A stretch of 64,000 nt of DNA, taken from positions 62,001-126,000 of the forward strand of contig NZ_FRXO01000004.1 in the NCBI RefSeq assembly GCF_900148505.1. Reading direction: 5' to 3'. The notes beneath the pieces are model-generated. The model was not told the origin of the DNA and ran no database searches. It worked only from the letters and a program-made list of their open reading frames with translations. Shown here in pieces: positions 1-8,032 of this stretch. The DNA is from Pseudoxanthobacter soli DSM 19599. Lineage in GTDB: Bacteria > Pseudomonadota > Alphaproteobacteria > Rhizobiales > Segnochrobactraceae. The first letter of the stretch is position 1; each line of letters opens with the position of its first letter. Both the position numbers and the translations under genes were made by a program.

Positions 1-830
1 TAATGCCCGCGCCCGGTAGTGCGGGACGGATAGACCTCCGCCATCGCGCCCTCGTGCGGGATCAGCACGCGCTTCATGTCGCCCGCGACCTCCTTCAGGA
101 TGCGATCCGTGGCGAAGATGATGGTGGTGTAGTTGCCGAAGGAAAGGCCGTTCGGCAGGATCTTCGGATCGCTGGGATCGCCGCCGTGGAAGTTCTCGAA
201 TCGGTAGATCAGGTCGCCGGTATAGACATAGCGGTCGTCGCTCGCGGCCTGTCCGTCGTTGCGGATGATGATGTACTGCGAGCCGACGGTATGGCTGTCG
301 CGCACCAGACGGACGTCGATGCCCGGCAGCACGTTGTCCTGATCGCCGTCGATGCCGATCATGCGGCCCTCACGGGCAAGCTGGACCGCGTAGATGATGT
401 CGCCGGGATCGGTCGCGCCCATCAGCCAGCGGAACTTGCGGTCCATGGCCATGACCTCGACCCAGCCGGCGAGTTCCGAGCTCTGGATCATGAACTTGGC
501 GTTGGGGAACAGCTCAAGCCCGCCCATATGGTCGAAATGGGCATGAGAGAGGATCACGTAGTCGATCTCTTCCGGCGTCACGCCGACTTCCGCCAGCACG
601 TCCCGGGGGCTCGCCCAGTTCGACACGTTGTAGCGCTCGACGAACTCCAGGCCGTGCGAGGCCGCGTTCAATCCGCAATCGAGCAGGATGGTATGCTCGC
701 GGCTCTTCAGCAGCGTGTAGGCATAGGGCAGCTTCTCGACGCCGACATTATGGCGTCCGAAGATCAGCGAACTGGTCGCCGCATCGGGCACGCAGGCAAA
801 TTCAAGAATCCAGATCGAATAGTCCGACAT
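1..830 (-). CDS. Metallo-beta-lactamase-fold hydrolase, AHL-lactonase-like (3' end at window edge)
   Basis: The frame read from 830 gives 276 residues beginning MSDYSIWILEFA and reaching the window edge; only two bases (TA) of the next codon are visible, so the stop may be the very next codon. The metal-binding HxHxDH motif is clear (HAHFDH, about residues 96-101), followed by a conserved GG; later metal ligands are expected at His of 'DSHTVGS' and Asp of 'YTGDLIY'. The arrangement is that of the N-acyl-homoserine lactonase/AttM-type branch of the fold, whose members hydrolyse lactones. The start is supported by GGAGGA eight bases upstream. It is the last gene of a minus-strand unit behind a GMC oxidoreductase and a small helical protein, whose 3' end overlaps its first codons. 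The substrate may be a lactone made by the oxidoreductase rather than a quorum signal; that is inference. Confidence 0.85.
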   Translation of the reverse strand, partial: MSDYSIWILEFACVPDAATSSLIFGRHNVGVEKLPYAYTLLKSREHTILLDCGLNAASHGLEFVERYNVSNWASPRDVLAEVGVTPEEIDYVILSHAHFDHMGGLELFPNAKFMIQSSELAGWVEVMAMDRKFRWLMGATDPGDIIYAVQLAREGRMIGIDGDQDNVLPGIDVRLVRDSHTVGSQYIIIRNDGQAASDDRYVYTGDLIYRFENFHGGDPSDPKILPNGLSFGNYTTIIFATDRILKEVAGDMKRVLIPHEGAMAEVYPSRTTGRGH

Positions 831-1305
831 GCGTTCCTCCCAGGTCGGTCGTGGTGGGTTCCTGCCGGTGCATCGCGCAGCAGGATCGTTTGAAATCGAT
901 GGTCTCGAAGCCCGGTAACGCCCGGGATGCGGCCTCCATGTCCGCCCACGCGGCGCGAAGCGGCGGCAGCGGATCGGGCGCGCCGAACCTTCCTGCACGC
1001 TCGGCGTCGGCAGCCGCGAAAGCGGCTTCGAGCCGGTCGATGGCACGGCTCAGGTGATGGTGGAAGTGAAGCGCGAGCCCGCTCGGCACGAGGCGGGCGT
1101 GGTGCTCCCGCGCCTCGGCGAGCCGGGCATGGGCCGCCTCCCGGCTCGGGAGGTCGAGCAGGTGGCGGGAGCGGCCGAGTTCGGCCGTGATCAGCAGCCC
1201 GGCAAGCCGCGTCGCCGCCTCCTGCGCCGCCTCGAAGGCGGGCTGGGCAGCGATCACGTACCGGCGGGACGCCTCGTCGTGGCGCAGCGAGACCATCGCG
1301 TTCAC
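802..1305 (-). CDS. Small alpha-helical protein of unknown function
   Basis: A 167-residue protein, rich in Ala, Arg, Glu and His and free of predicted membrane segments, probably mostly helical (long Ala/Leu/Arg stretches at residues 20-120). I do not recognise the family. The GTG start at 1305 overlaps the stop of the GMC oxidoreductase in a GTGA junction, which argues for translational coupling; an ATG lies three codons downstream (1296) as an alternative. Its 3' end overlaps the first codons of the hydrolase by about 29 bases, so all three genes form one tightly packed unit. A role as an accessory or assembly subunit of the GMC enzyme is possible from position alone (some FAD oxidoreductases carry a small partner gene), but no motif shows it. 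Confidence 0.6.
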   Translation of the reverse strand: MNAMVSLRHDEASRRYVIAAQPAFEAAQEAATRLAGLLITAELGRSRHLLDLPSREAAHARLAEAREHHARLVPSGLALHFHHHLSRAIDRLEAAFAAADAERAGRFGAPDPLPPLRAAWADMEAASRALPGFETIDFKRSCCAMHRQEPTTTDLGGTHVGLFDLDS

Positions 1306-2948
1306 GCCGCGCGCGAGTCGGCCGAGGCGGCGCGGCCGAGGATCATGTCTGCGGCCTTTTCCGCGATCATCAGCGTCGAGGCATTGGTGTTTGCCGATGG
1401 CATGGACGGCATGATCGAGGCATCGGCAACCCGCAGCCCCTCGATGCCATGCACGCGAAGCTCATGGTCCACCACCGTGCCGGGCTGATCGGCCGGGCCC
1501 ATCCGCGCCGTGCCGATCATGTGATAGACCGTCGTGCCTTTCTGCCGCGCGAAGGCCAGAAGTTCGTCGTCGCTCTCCAGATCGGGCGTCGGGGAGGTTT
1601 CGGCATCCATGTACTTCGCCAGCGGCGATGCCCGGAACAGCCGACGCGCGAGCCTCATGCCGCCGAGCAGGGAACGCCGGTCGGTTTCGTGGGTCAGGTA
1701 GTTCGGCTGGATCAGCGGCGGTTCGAACGGATCGCGGCTCTTGACGTGGGCGAAGCCGAGGCTCTCCGGCCGTTCCTGCCAGACGCCGAGGGTCAGGCCC
1801 GGGTGCTTGTCGAGAAGTCCGACCACGCCCTCGCGGAAGCTCGCCGGAGCGCAGGCGAATTCGAGATCGGGGCGGTCGAGCGAGGGGTCGGATTTCCAGA
1901 AGATGTGGACGAGCGACGGGCTGATGGCGAGCGGGCTCGGCAGACCGAGCAGCCAGCGCATCACCTGGATCGAGAGCGCCGGGCCCTGCACCAGGTTGTT
2001 GATCGTCTTGATGCCCTTGATCCGCGAGACCATCCGCACCGCGTAGTGGTCGCGCAGGTTGTTGCCGACCCCTGGCAACGCATGGCGCACGTCGATGCCG
2101 GCCCGCTGCAGCACGTCACCCGGCCCGATGCCGGACAGTTGCAGCAGCTTCGGCGTGTTGAGGGCTCCGGCCGCGATAATGACCTCGCTGCGCGCGGAGA
2201 CGGACTTTCGCACCCCGCCACGGCCACCCTCGATATAGTCCACGCCCGCCGCGCGCCGGCCTTCGAACACGATGCCGGTTGTCTGGCAATTGGTGCGCAC
2301 CGACACGTTCGGGCGCTTCATTGCCTTGGAGAGGAACGCGCGGGCGGCGCTGATCCGCTTGCCCCTGTGAATGGTGCGCTGGAAGTAGCCGGCGCCGTCC
2401 TGCCGTGCGGCGTTGTGGTCGGGATTGCGCGGAATGCCGATCGCGACCGCGGCTTCCACCAGCGCCTCGCTGACGGGGTGATGCCAGTCGAGGTCCGAGA
2501 TCGGCAACTCTCCCGCGGTCCCGCGATAGCGGCTGTCCGGGGATCCAAGACGTCGCTCGGATCGCTTGAAATAGGGCAGTACATCCGCATAGGACCAGCC
2601 GGGATTGCCGGCCTTCGCCCAGTTGTCGTAGTCGACTGCCTGTCCGCGGACGTAGTTCAGGCCGTTGATCGAGCTTGATCCGCCGAGCACACGGCCCTGG
2701 GGCAGAGAGAACGAGCGGTTATCCACGCCCGGGCCGGGCTCGGAGACGAAGTTCCACGTCAGCGTCTTCGAATAGATGTTCTTGATATAGCCCGCGGGAA
2801 TGTGGATCAGCGGGTTGGTGTCTTTCGGGCCCGCCTCCAGCACGCACACCGAATGACCGGCGGCGCTGATCCGCTCGGCCAGCACGCATCCCGCGGTTCC
2901 GGCCCCGACGATGATGTAGTCGAACTGTTCTTTTTGCGCGGCAGACAT
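1302..2948 (-). CDS. GMC family FAD-dependent oxidoreductase (choline dehydrogenase-like)
   Basis: A 548-residue flavoprotein of usual GMC length. The N-terminal Rossmann motif VGAGTAGCVLA binds FAD; the GMC signature 'QGRVLGGSSSINGL' follows at about residues 77-90. Near the C-terminus the catalytic His sits in 'VYHMIGTARMG' and the partner Asn in 'SANTNASTLM', preceded by the nucleotide-contact stretch 'GLRVADASIMP'. Family members oxidise alcohol groups of sugars, choline, alkanols or pyridoxine using FAD. ATG at 2948 is chosen over two upstream GTG codons because it has a strong GGAGGAGG site at proper spacing. First gene of a three-gene unit with a lactonase-like hydrolase, so an alcohol-to-lactone oxidation followed by ring opening is an attractive guess. 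A perfect FadR-type palindrome lies just upstream. Confidence 0.9.
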   Translation of the reverse strand: MSAAQKEQFDYIIVGAGTAGCVLAERISAAGHSVCVLEAGPKDTNPLIHIPAGYIKNIYSKTLTWNFVSEPGPGVDNRSFSLPQGRVLGGSSSINGLNYVRGQAVDYDNWAKAGNPGWSYADVLPYFKRSERRLGSPDSRYRGTAGELPISDLDWHHPVSEALVEAAVAIGIPRNPDHNAARQDGAGYFQRTIHRGKRISAARAFLSKAMKRPNVSVRTNCQTTGIVFEGRRAAGVDYIEGGRGGVRKSVSARSEVIIAAGALNTPKLLQLSGIGPGDVLQRAGIDVRHALPGVGNNLRDHYAVRMVSRIKGIKTINNLVQGPALSIQVMRWLLGLPSPLAISPSLVHIFWKSDPSLDRPDLEFACAPASFREGVVGLLDKHPGLTLGVWQERPESLGFAHVKSRDPFEPPLIQPNYLTHETDRRSLLGGMRLARRLFRASPLAKYMDAETSPTPDLESDDELLAFARQKGTTVYHMIGTARMGPADQPGTVVDHELRVHGIEGLRVADASIMPSMPSANTNASTLMIAEKAADMILGRAASADSRAA

Positions 2949-2992
2949 CACCACTGCCTCCTCCCTTATTCTTCTCCCATCGGCATAGCCGT

Positions 2993-3017
2993 AAACTGAT
3001 TGTATGACAATCAGTTT
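2993..3017. promoter_or_regulatory. Perfect 11-bp inverted repeat, FadR/GntR-type operator candidate
   Basis: AAACTGATTGT and ACAATCAGTTT face each other around a three-base centre (ATG). The core at 3000-3010, TTGTATGACAA, fits the TNGTNNNACNA consensus of the FadR subfamily of GntR regulators. It lies 45 bases upstream of the GMC oxidoreductase start, where it could overlap the promoter. No GntR gene is present in the window, so the regulator would act from elsewhere. Confidence 0.65.
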
Positions 3018-3127
3018 TTATGACGCGGATTGGATGGTGGGAGAGGAGTGGCTCGCCGCCGATCTCCCGGGCAGCAGTGATCCCGGTAGGAACATAGGAG
3101 TCGGAGAGGGTGGCCGCAAAATACAAA

Positions 3128-3156
3128 CGGGGCGGCGCACCGGATGCGCCGCCCCG
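3128..3156 (-). terminator. Rho-independent terminator of the alcohol dehydrogenase gene
   Basis: A 12-bp perfect GC-rich stem (CGGGGCGGCGCA with its complement) around a five-base loop, followed on the minus strand by TTTGTATTTT. It lies about 25 bases beyond the alcohol dehydrogenase stop and separates it from the oxidoreductase unit downstream. Confidence 0.85.
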
Positions 3157-3181
3157 CTCGAAGTCTTCGCGTGATGGAAGA

Positions 3182-4237
3182 TCAGGCTGCCTGTTTCAGC
3201 GACTGCATGTCGATCACGAAGCGGTACTTCACGTCGCTCTTCAGCATGCGGGTATAGGCCGTTTCGATCTCCTGGATCGGAATGATCTCGATGTCGGAGG
3301 TGATGCCGTGCTTGCCGCAGAAATCGAGCATCTCCTGGGTTTCGGCGATACCGCCGATCAGCGAGCCCGAGAAGTTGCGGCGTTTCCAGACCAGGCTGAG
3401 CACATAGACCGGCAGCGGTTCTTCCGGCACGCCGACCTGCACCAGCGTGCCGTCGCGCTTGACGAGGCCGAGATAGAGATTGATGTCGTGCTTCGCGGCG
3501 ACCGCGTCGATGATGAGGTCGAAGCTCTCCGCGTGCGCCGAAACGGCGTCTGGATCGGTCGAAAGCACCACCTCGTCGGCGCCGAGCCGCTTGCCGTCCT
3601 CCACCTTGCTCTTGGAGGTGGTGAACAGCACGACATGGGCACCCATGGCGTGGGCGAGCTTCACCGCCATATGGCCGAGGCCGCCGAGGCCGACAACCCC
3701 GATCTTCTTGCCGGGACCGGCGTTCCAGCGGCGGAGCGGCGAGTAGGTGGTGATGCCGGCGCAGAGCAGCGGTGCCGCGGCGGCGAGATCAAGGTTGTCG
3801 GGGACCTTCAGCACAAAGTCCTCCGTCACGACGATATGGTCGGAATAGCCGCCGAAGGTCATGCCGCCGCTGATCTTGTCGGGGCTGTTGTAGGTGCCGG
3901 TGAAGACGTTGTCGCAATATTGCTCGAGACCTTCGCGGCAGCTTGGGCAGGTGCGACAGGAAGCGACCATGCAGCCGACGGCCGCGATGTCGCCGACCTT
4001 GAAGCGGGACACCTCGCTGCCGACGGCCGAAACCCGGCCGATGATCTCATGGCCCGGCAGGGCCGGGTAGACGGTGTTCTTCCACTCGTTGCGCACGGTG
4101 TGCAGGTCGGAATGGCAGACGCCGCAATAGAGGATTTCGATGGCGACGTCGGACGGACCCGGATCGCGGCGCTCGAATGAGAACGGGGCAAGGGGCGTTT
4201 CGGCGGACGATGCCGCGTAACCAGTGCATGTGAACAT
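3182..4237 (-). CDS. Zinc-dependent NAD(P) alcohol dehydrogenase, YahK/cinnamyl-alcohol type
   Basis: A 351-residue medium-chain dehydrogenase, soluble. Catalytic zinc ligands are in 'GVCHSD' and 'PGHE'; the four structural-zinc cysteines are in 'CMVASCRTCPSCREGLEQYC'; the dinucleotide motif is 'GLGGLGHMAVKLA'. The N-terminal block ('RRDPGPSDVAIEI', 'CGVCHSDLH') closely resembles the E. coli YahK/AdhA class of broad-range NADP-dependent aldehyde reductases. The open frame extends upstream to 4657, but the ATG at 4237 is preceded by AGAGGA and matches the family N-terminus; the upstream extension runs through a repeat and is not coding. It is monocistronic with its own terminator. A role in detoxifying or reducing aldehydes is likely; the physiological substrate is unknown. 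Confidence 0.92.
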   Translation of the reverse strand: MFTCTGYAASSAETPLAPFSFERRDPGPSDVAIEILYCGVCHSDLHTVRNEWKNTVYPALPGHEIIGRVSAVGSEVSRFKVGDIAAVGCMVASCRTCPSCREGLEQYCDNVFTGTYNSPDKISGGMTFGGYSDHIVVTEDFVLKVPDNLDLAAAAPLLCAGITTYSPLRRWNAGPGKKIGVVGLGGLGHMAVKLAHAMGAHVVLFTTSKSKVEDGKRLGADEVVLSTDPDAVSAHAESFDLIIDAVAAKHDINLYLGLVKRDGTLVQVGVPEEPLPVYVLSLVWKRRNFSGSLIGGIAETQEMLDFCGKHGITSDIEIIPIQEIETAYTRMLKSDVKYRFVIDMQSLKQAA

Positions 4238-4541
4238 CGCAATGTCCTCTCTTGAACGACCGGACCGTCGAGGCTCCGGACAGGTTTTATCGCCAGTGTG
4301 CGGCGCCGGCGCAATTTTCAGATCAGATGCTTCGTCTGATCGACAGGAAATCGCGCCGGATTCGGGCCTTTCCAGCACATCGTGAACATTCAGATCGCGT
4401 CGATCCGCTTTGTATCTGCTGAATGGCGGTCGTACGGTCAGCTTAGGAACTGCCGCCTCATCCAGCCTCCGCGCGGGCGGTGCCCGTTGGACGGACGCGG
4501 GATATCGCGAATGCGCGACGGCGCTCCGGCATCGCCGGCTG

Positions 4542-4649
4542 GAGCGCTTTCCAATCGGATGGACACATCCGGCCGACGGGAATCGCTCCAGACTCAATGG
4601 CCTCAGCATATCCTCGCCGTTCAGATGGGTTCGATCTGAATGGGATATG
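4542..4649 (+). repeat. Mosaic palindromic repeat, copy A (divergent)
   Basis: Runs from GGAGCGCTTTCC to GGGATATG and contains the two hairpins of the family: an imperfect one around 'ATCGGAT...ATCCGGC' and one around 'TTCAGAT...ATCTGAA'. It shares order and wording with copies B, C and D but has the most substitutions of the full-length copies and has lost the terminal CTAGAGC. Confidence 0.8.
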
Positions 4650-4788
4650 TTTGGCACCTGCTTTTGGCCGTAGATCCGCTGCGTCGCCGGGCTGACCGCA
4701 TCGAAGCCGTCGTATGGAGCAAGGCCGTGCCATCGGCAACGCGGTCACCCTCATCCGAAGCGTGAGCAGAAAACAACAAATCCGAAGA

Positions 4789-4906
4789 CTAGAGCGCTTT
4801 CCGATCTGATGGAGTCATCAGATCGACCAGAAATCGCTCCAGATTCAAAGGGTTGAGCATATCCTTGCCGTTCAGATCGGTTCAATCTGAACGGGATATG
4901 CTCTAG
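4789..4906 (+). repeat. Mosaic palindromic repeat, copy B (118 bp, intact ends)
   Basis: Bounded by CTAGAGC at the left and GCTCTAG at the right, a 7-bp terminal inverted repeat. Inside are two stem-loops: GATCTGATG/CATCAGATC and CGTTCAGATC.../...ATCTGAACG, separated by a spacer with AAATCGCTCCAGATTC. It has no reading frame and is of the size of rhizobial intergenic mosaic elements or MITEs; which named family it belongs to cannot be settled here. Confidence 0.88.
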
Positions 4907-5063
4907 GTCTCGGTCGGAATGCCATAGACAAGACGATCCGGCCTCATGCTCCTTGCGAAGCTCCGGTCAAAGCGTTCCTGAATGGCGAGAAGATGTCTAC
5001 TCTCGATGAGAGTGAAGAAAGCTGACTATGGGGAGTGTCAGCGGAATATCGCGTGACACGTCT

Positions 5064-5092
5064 ATATTGCATGTAATACGGACGATTGTCAA
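5064..5092 (-). promoter_or_regulatory. Leftward sigma70-like promoter with overlapping palindrome
   Basis: On the minus strand TTGACA (5092-5087) is followed after exactly 17 bases by CAATAT (5069-5064). The -10 side overlaps a 14-base near-palindrome, TATTGCATGTAATA (5065-5078), of the kind bound by GntR or similar dimeric regulators. No gene starts within 800 bases downstream except the alcohol dehydrogenase at 4237, beyond both repeats. Confidence 0.45.
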
Positions 5093-5148
5093 GCTTGCTT
5101 GCGGTCGAGGGCACGGGCCGGCACACGCACCGCGGCCGGCGCGTGCCA

Positions 5149-6195
5149 TCATGGCGTGCTCTTATCGTCCTCAAGCGGTTCCATGCTGTCGCGCACCACG
5201 AGTGGAGGCGCGATCGTTTCGATCGCCGGCGGCGCGTCCGGCGTCGACTGGCGTCGATCGATCAGCGCCATCGCACGGGCGGCCGTGGCCGCCGGGTCCT
5301 GGCGGAACGTGGTAAGTCGGTACGAATCCCACGCAGCCTCGGGGATGTCGTCGAAGCCGATCACCGCAAGGTCGCGCGGAATCTGCCGCCCGTAGCCAAG
5401 GCGGGCCGCGTCCATGACACCGAACGCGGTGAGATCGTTGACGCAGAACACGGCCTGCGGCGGCGGAGCACGCGAGAACAGCTGCCGCGCGGCGGCCTGC
5501 CCGCCGGCATAGTCCGCATCGCTGCCGTGTGCGACGACGATCTCCGTGCCGAGGAGGGTAGCTTCCTGCACGAACGCGCGTTCGCGCTCGGCCAGCGCCG
5601 GCGTTCCGGAGGCCGAGCCAGCGACAGCAAGGCGCTTCAGCCCGCGGCCGACGAACAGGCGCGCCGCGTGGCGGGCCGCGCCTTCGTTGTCGGTGCGAAC
5701 GTGGTCGCAACCGGGATCGGAACGCCCGATGACGACGAGCGGCTGGCCGTTGCGCTGGGCCTGCTCCACGAACGAAGACGGTGGCGAGCCCGACAGCACG
5801 ATGACCGCCTCGGCGCGATGGCCGAACAGTGTGCGGTGTGCGGCCTCCATCTCCGCTTCGCTGCGGCCCGTATTGATGACGACCGGAACGCTGCCACGGG
5901 CGATGGCGGCGGCGGTCAGCGCCGCCACGAGATGGGCGCGGAACCCGACTTCGGGGCCCGTCACGACGAGCCCGACGAGGCGGCTGCGGTTGGCGAGCAG
6001 GCCGCGAGCGAGGTCGTTGACCTGGTAGCCAAGCTCCTCGGCGGCGCGCATCACCTTCGCGCGGGTCTCGGCCGCGATGCTCGCGCCCGGCGTGAACGCT
6101 CGCGACACCGCCGAGCGCGACACGCCGGCGCGTTCAGCCACCTGCCTCGCGCTGGCGAAGCCCGGTCCTCCGGGCAGCGTGTCGTCATGGGTCAT
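5149..6195 (-). CDS. LacI family transcriptional regulator
   Basis: 348 residues with the standard LacI plan: an N-terminal helix-turn-helix at residues about 12-35 (ARQVAERAGVSRSAVSRAF), hinge helix region 'LGYQVNDLARGL', then a periplasmic-binding-protein-like effector domain with 'RLVGLVVTGPE', 'IGRSD', 'VFCVNDLTAFGVMDAA' and 'AVIGFDDIPEA'. ATG at 6195 is chosen; the longer open frame upstream is a shadow of the permease gene. It starts 14 bases after the permease stop, so it is the last cistron of the ABC operon and probably senses the transported compound. Its operator should be upstream of the ATPase gene (10426-10580), although I could not pick out a clear LacI palindrome there. Confidence 0.92.
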   Translation of the reverse strand: MTHDDTLPGGPGFASARQVAERAGVSRSAVSRAFTPGASIAAETRAKVMRAAEELGYQVNDLARGLLANRSRLVGLVVTGPEVGFRAHLVAALTAAAIARGSVPVVINTGRSEAEMEAAHRTLFGHRAEAVIVLSGSPPSSFVEQAQRNGQPLVVIGRSDPGCDHVRTDNEGAARHAARLFVGRGLKRLAVAGSASGTPALAERERAFVQEATLLGTEIVVAHGSDADYAGGQAAARQLFSRAPPPQAVFCVNDLTAFGVMDAARLGYGRQIPRDLAVIGFDDIPEAAWDSYRLTTFRQDPAATAARAMALIDRRQSTPDAPPAIETIAPPLVVRDSMEPLEDDKSTP

Positions 6196-6209
6196 GGATG
6201 CCGCATTCT

Positions 6210-7061
6210 CTATTTGCCGACCTTCGACAGCACGTCGGCTTTCAGGAACCGCTCCACCACCAGCATGAAGGCGACGGAGGGAACGAGCAGAAGCAGGGCG
6301 GTTATCGAAGCGATCTGGTAGTTGCCGCCGCTGCTCGCCGAGTAGAGCAGCAACGGCAGGAGATTCACGTCCGGCGCGCCGACGAAGTAGCTGCCGGTGA
6401 ATTCGTCGAGGGATTCGAGGAATACGAAGATCGCGCTCGCAAGCAGGCCTGGGGCGGCAAGCGGCAGGGTCACGTCCCGGAACGCCTGCAGTGCGGTTGC
6501 CCCTACCGAACGGGCAGCCTGTTCGAGTTCCGCATCGACGCTCGCGAACGCCGCCGTCGCAATCCAGACGGCATAGACAAGGCCGTGGGTGGTGTGGACG
6601 AGCACCACGCCCGGCACGGTGCCATTGAGCCCGACCTGATAGAACAGGCGCGCGATATTGACGTAGACGGGGAGATTGGGGAACGCCTGAGGAATGAGGA
6701 AGGCCAGCAGGATGACGCCTCGAAGCGACAGTTTCAGGCGCGCCAGCGCGAACCCGGCCGGAATGGCGAAGGCGAGCGACAGCGCGACCGTCAGGAGCGC
6801 GACGAAGATGCTGGTCGTCAGCGCGTCGATCGCGTTGCCGCGCGGCGCGAACACCCGCGCCCAATAGCTGAAGCCGTATTGCGCGGGCAGCGCATGAGGA
6901 AAATACCAGCGCTCGGCGACGGTCCACAGCACGAGGTTGACCAGCGGGCCGAACACCACGAAGGCGAGCAACCCCAGCACGACGCCGCGCGGCACCCACC
7001 AGAGATCGATCCGGGGCATGGCGTGGACGCTGGGCGAGGTCAGCGCCGAGAACATCGTCAT
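6210..7061 (-). CDS. ABC transporter permease (PotC-like)
   Basis: 283 residues, inner-membrane, with about six hydrophobic segments (first at residues 25-48). The EAA-type loop that docks the ATPase is 'EQAARSVGATALQAFRDVTLPLAAPGL'. Start ATG overlaps the stop of the preceding permease gene (ATGA), so the two are coupled and presumably form the heterodimeric channel. Closest in plan to the second permease of the polyamine/iron/thiamine-type importers (BPD_transp_1). Confidence 0.92.
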   Translation of the reverse strand: MTMFSALTSPSVHAMPRIDLWWVPRGVVLGLLAFVVFGPLVNLVLWTVAERWYFPHALPAQYGFSYWARVFAPRGNAIDALTTSIFVALLTVALSLAFAIPAGFALARLKLSLRGVILLAFLIPQAFPNLPVYVNIARLFYQVGLNGTVPGVVLVHTTHGLVYAVWIATAAFASVDAELEQAARSVGATALQAFRDVTLPLAAPGLLASAIFVFLESLDEFTGSYFVGAPDVNLLPLLLYSASSGGNYQIASITALLLLVPSVAFMLVVERFLKADVLSKVGK

Positions 7062-7909
7062 CGCCGGTCCGCCACGCCCTGCCGGAGGTAGATGTAGGCA
7101 GCAACGCCGGTGATCGCGAGCGAGATCAGCCCGAGGGCATTGGCGACGCCGTAGTCGCGATAGGCGTTGATGCGGAACGCAATGTCGGCCGTGATCATGG
7201 TCGGCGACTGGGCGTTGATCATCAGTGGTACAGACAGCACCGACATCATGGTGACGAAGGACAGCACGAGCCCGACCATGAGCGTCGGGGCCGCCTGCGG
7301 AACCACGATCTCGAACAAGAGCCTCAGCCGCCGCGCGCCGAGATTGCGTGCTGCCTCAATGGTGGCGCGGTCGATGGAGGCCATCGCGCCCGCCACCATC
7401 AGCGCGACGAACGGTGTCTGCTTCCAGACGAAGGCGACGACGATGCCACGCCAGTCGAGCAGGCTTGTTGCCGACGCCGGGTCGAGCAGGCCGGTTGCGA
7501 CCAGGGTGTTGTTCATCAGGCCGTTCTTGGCAAGGAAGGTGCGCAGCACCTGCGCCGTGACGATGAAGGGGATGAACATCGGCCAGCGGTAAATGAAACG
7601 CAGCATCGCCTGGGCCCGAGGGTTCCGGCCGAGCGTGAAATAACCACCGATTGCGATGGAGAAGATGCCGATCAGCGCAGTCGACAGGCCCACGATCACG
7701 ACCGTGAAGATCATGTCATGGCTGTAGAGCGCGAAGGCCTTCACGAGATTATCGAAGCCGGGCCCCGCGGCCGTTTCGAACACCCCGACGATCGAAGCCG
7801 TCAGCGGCACCATGAAGAACAGCACGATCATGAGCAGCGCCGGTGCGACCAGCGCCAGGCCTGCCAGATGGGAACGGGTCATCGCTTCGGACTTTGCTTT
7901 CGGGAGCAT
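7058..7909 (-). CDS. ABC transporter permease (PotB-like)
   Basis: 283 residues with six predicted membrane helices (first at about 17-40: LAGLALVAPALLMIVLFFMVPL). The EAA loop is 'IEAARNLGARRLRLLFEIVVPQAAPT'. Two starts are possible: ATG at 7909, only four bases from the end of a mosaic repeat and without a visible ribosome site, or ATG at 7882, giving a 274-residue protein with a more typical N-terminus. The repeat between this gene and the binding-protein gene separates what should be adjacent cistrons; translation may depend on the repeat or on read-through. Confidence 0.9.
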   Translation of the reverse strand: MLPKAKSEAMTRSHLAGLALVAPALLMIVLFFMVPLTASIVGVFETAAGPGFDNLVKAFALYSHDMIFTVVIVGLSTALIGIFSIAIGGYFTLGRNPRAQAMLRFIYRWPMFIPFIVTAQVLRTFLAKNGLMNNTLVATGLLDPASATSLLDWRGIVVAFVWKQTPFVALMVAGAMASIDRATIEAARNLGARRLRLLFEIVVPQAAPTLMVGLVLSFVTMMSVLSVPLMINAQSPTMITADIAFRINAYRDYGVANALGLISLAITGVAAYIYLRQGVADRR

Positions 7910-7913
7910 GACG

Positions 7914-8030
7914 CTAGAGCATGACCCGTTCAGATCGACCCGATCTGAACGACAAGGATATGCTCAAGCTTTTGAATTTGGAGCGATTTCTTGTCGACCG
8001 GATGATTCCATCCGATTGGAAAGCGCTCTG
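7914..8030 (-). repeat. Mosaic palindromic repeat, copy C, inside the ABC operon
   Basis: Reverse-oriented, full-length copy from CTAGAGC to GCGCTCT. Both hairpins are intact (TTCAGATCG...CGATCTGAA and GACCGGATG...CATCCGATT). It sits between the binding-protein gene and the first permease gene and abuts the permease's longer start codon. Confidence 0.88.
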
Positions 8031-8032
8031 AG

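Larger units (their letters stand above)
4238..5148. other. Gene-free interval with two repeats and an orphan promoter
   Basis: About 900 bases without a convincing gene. It holds two copies of the mosaic repeat (4542-4649 and 4789-4906), a GTGTCA/TGACAC inverted repeat at 5035-5059 and a sigma70-like leftward promoter with a near-perfect palindrome at 5064-5092. Short frames on both strands lack ribosome sites and have no family features. Such a combination looks like an eroded locus or a leader/small-RNA region. Confidence 0.6.

Noticed and set aside
3-893. Long plus-strand open frame (296 codons)
   Set aside because: Antisense shadow of the metallo-beta-lactamase-fold gene; composition is Arg/His/Asp-rich without family motifs, and the minus-strand frame has HxHxDH.
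4238-4657. N-terminal extension of the alcohol dehydrogenase
   Set aside because: It runs through mosaic repeat A, has no matching family sequence, and the internal ATG at 4237 has a good ribosome site.
4944-5174. 76-codon minus-strand frame downstream of LacI
   Set aside because: No ribosome site, no motif, overlaps the LacI 3' end and the orphan promoter.
5149-7104. 651-codon minus-strand frame as one fused protein
   Set aside because: Its first half lies over the permease gene in another frame; only the part from 6195 is the LacI regulator.
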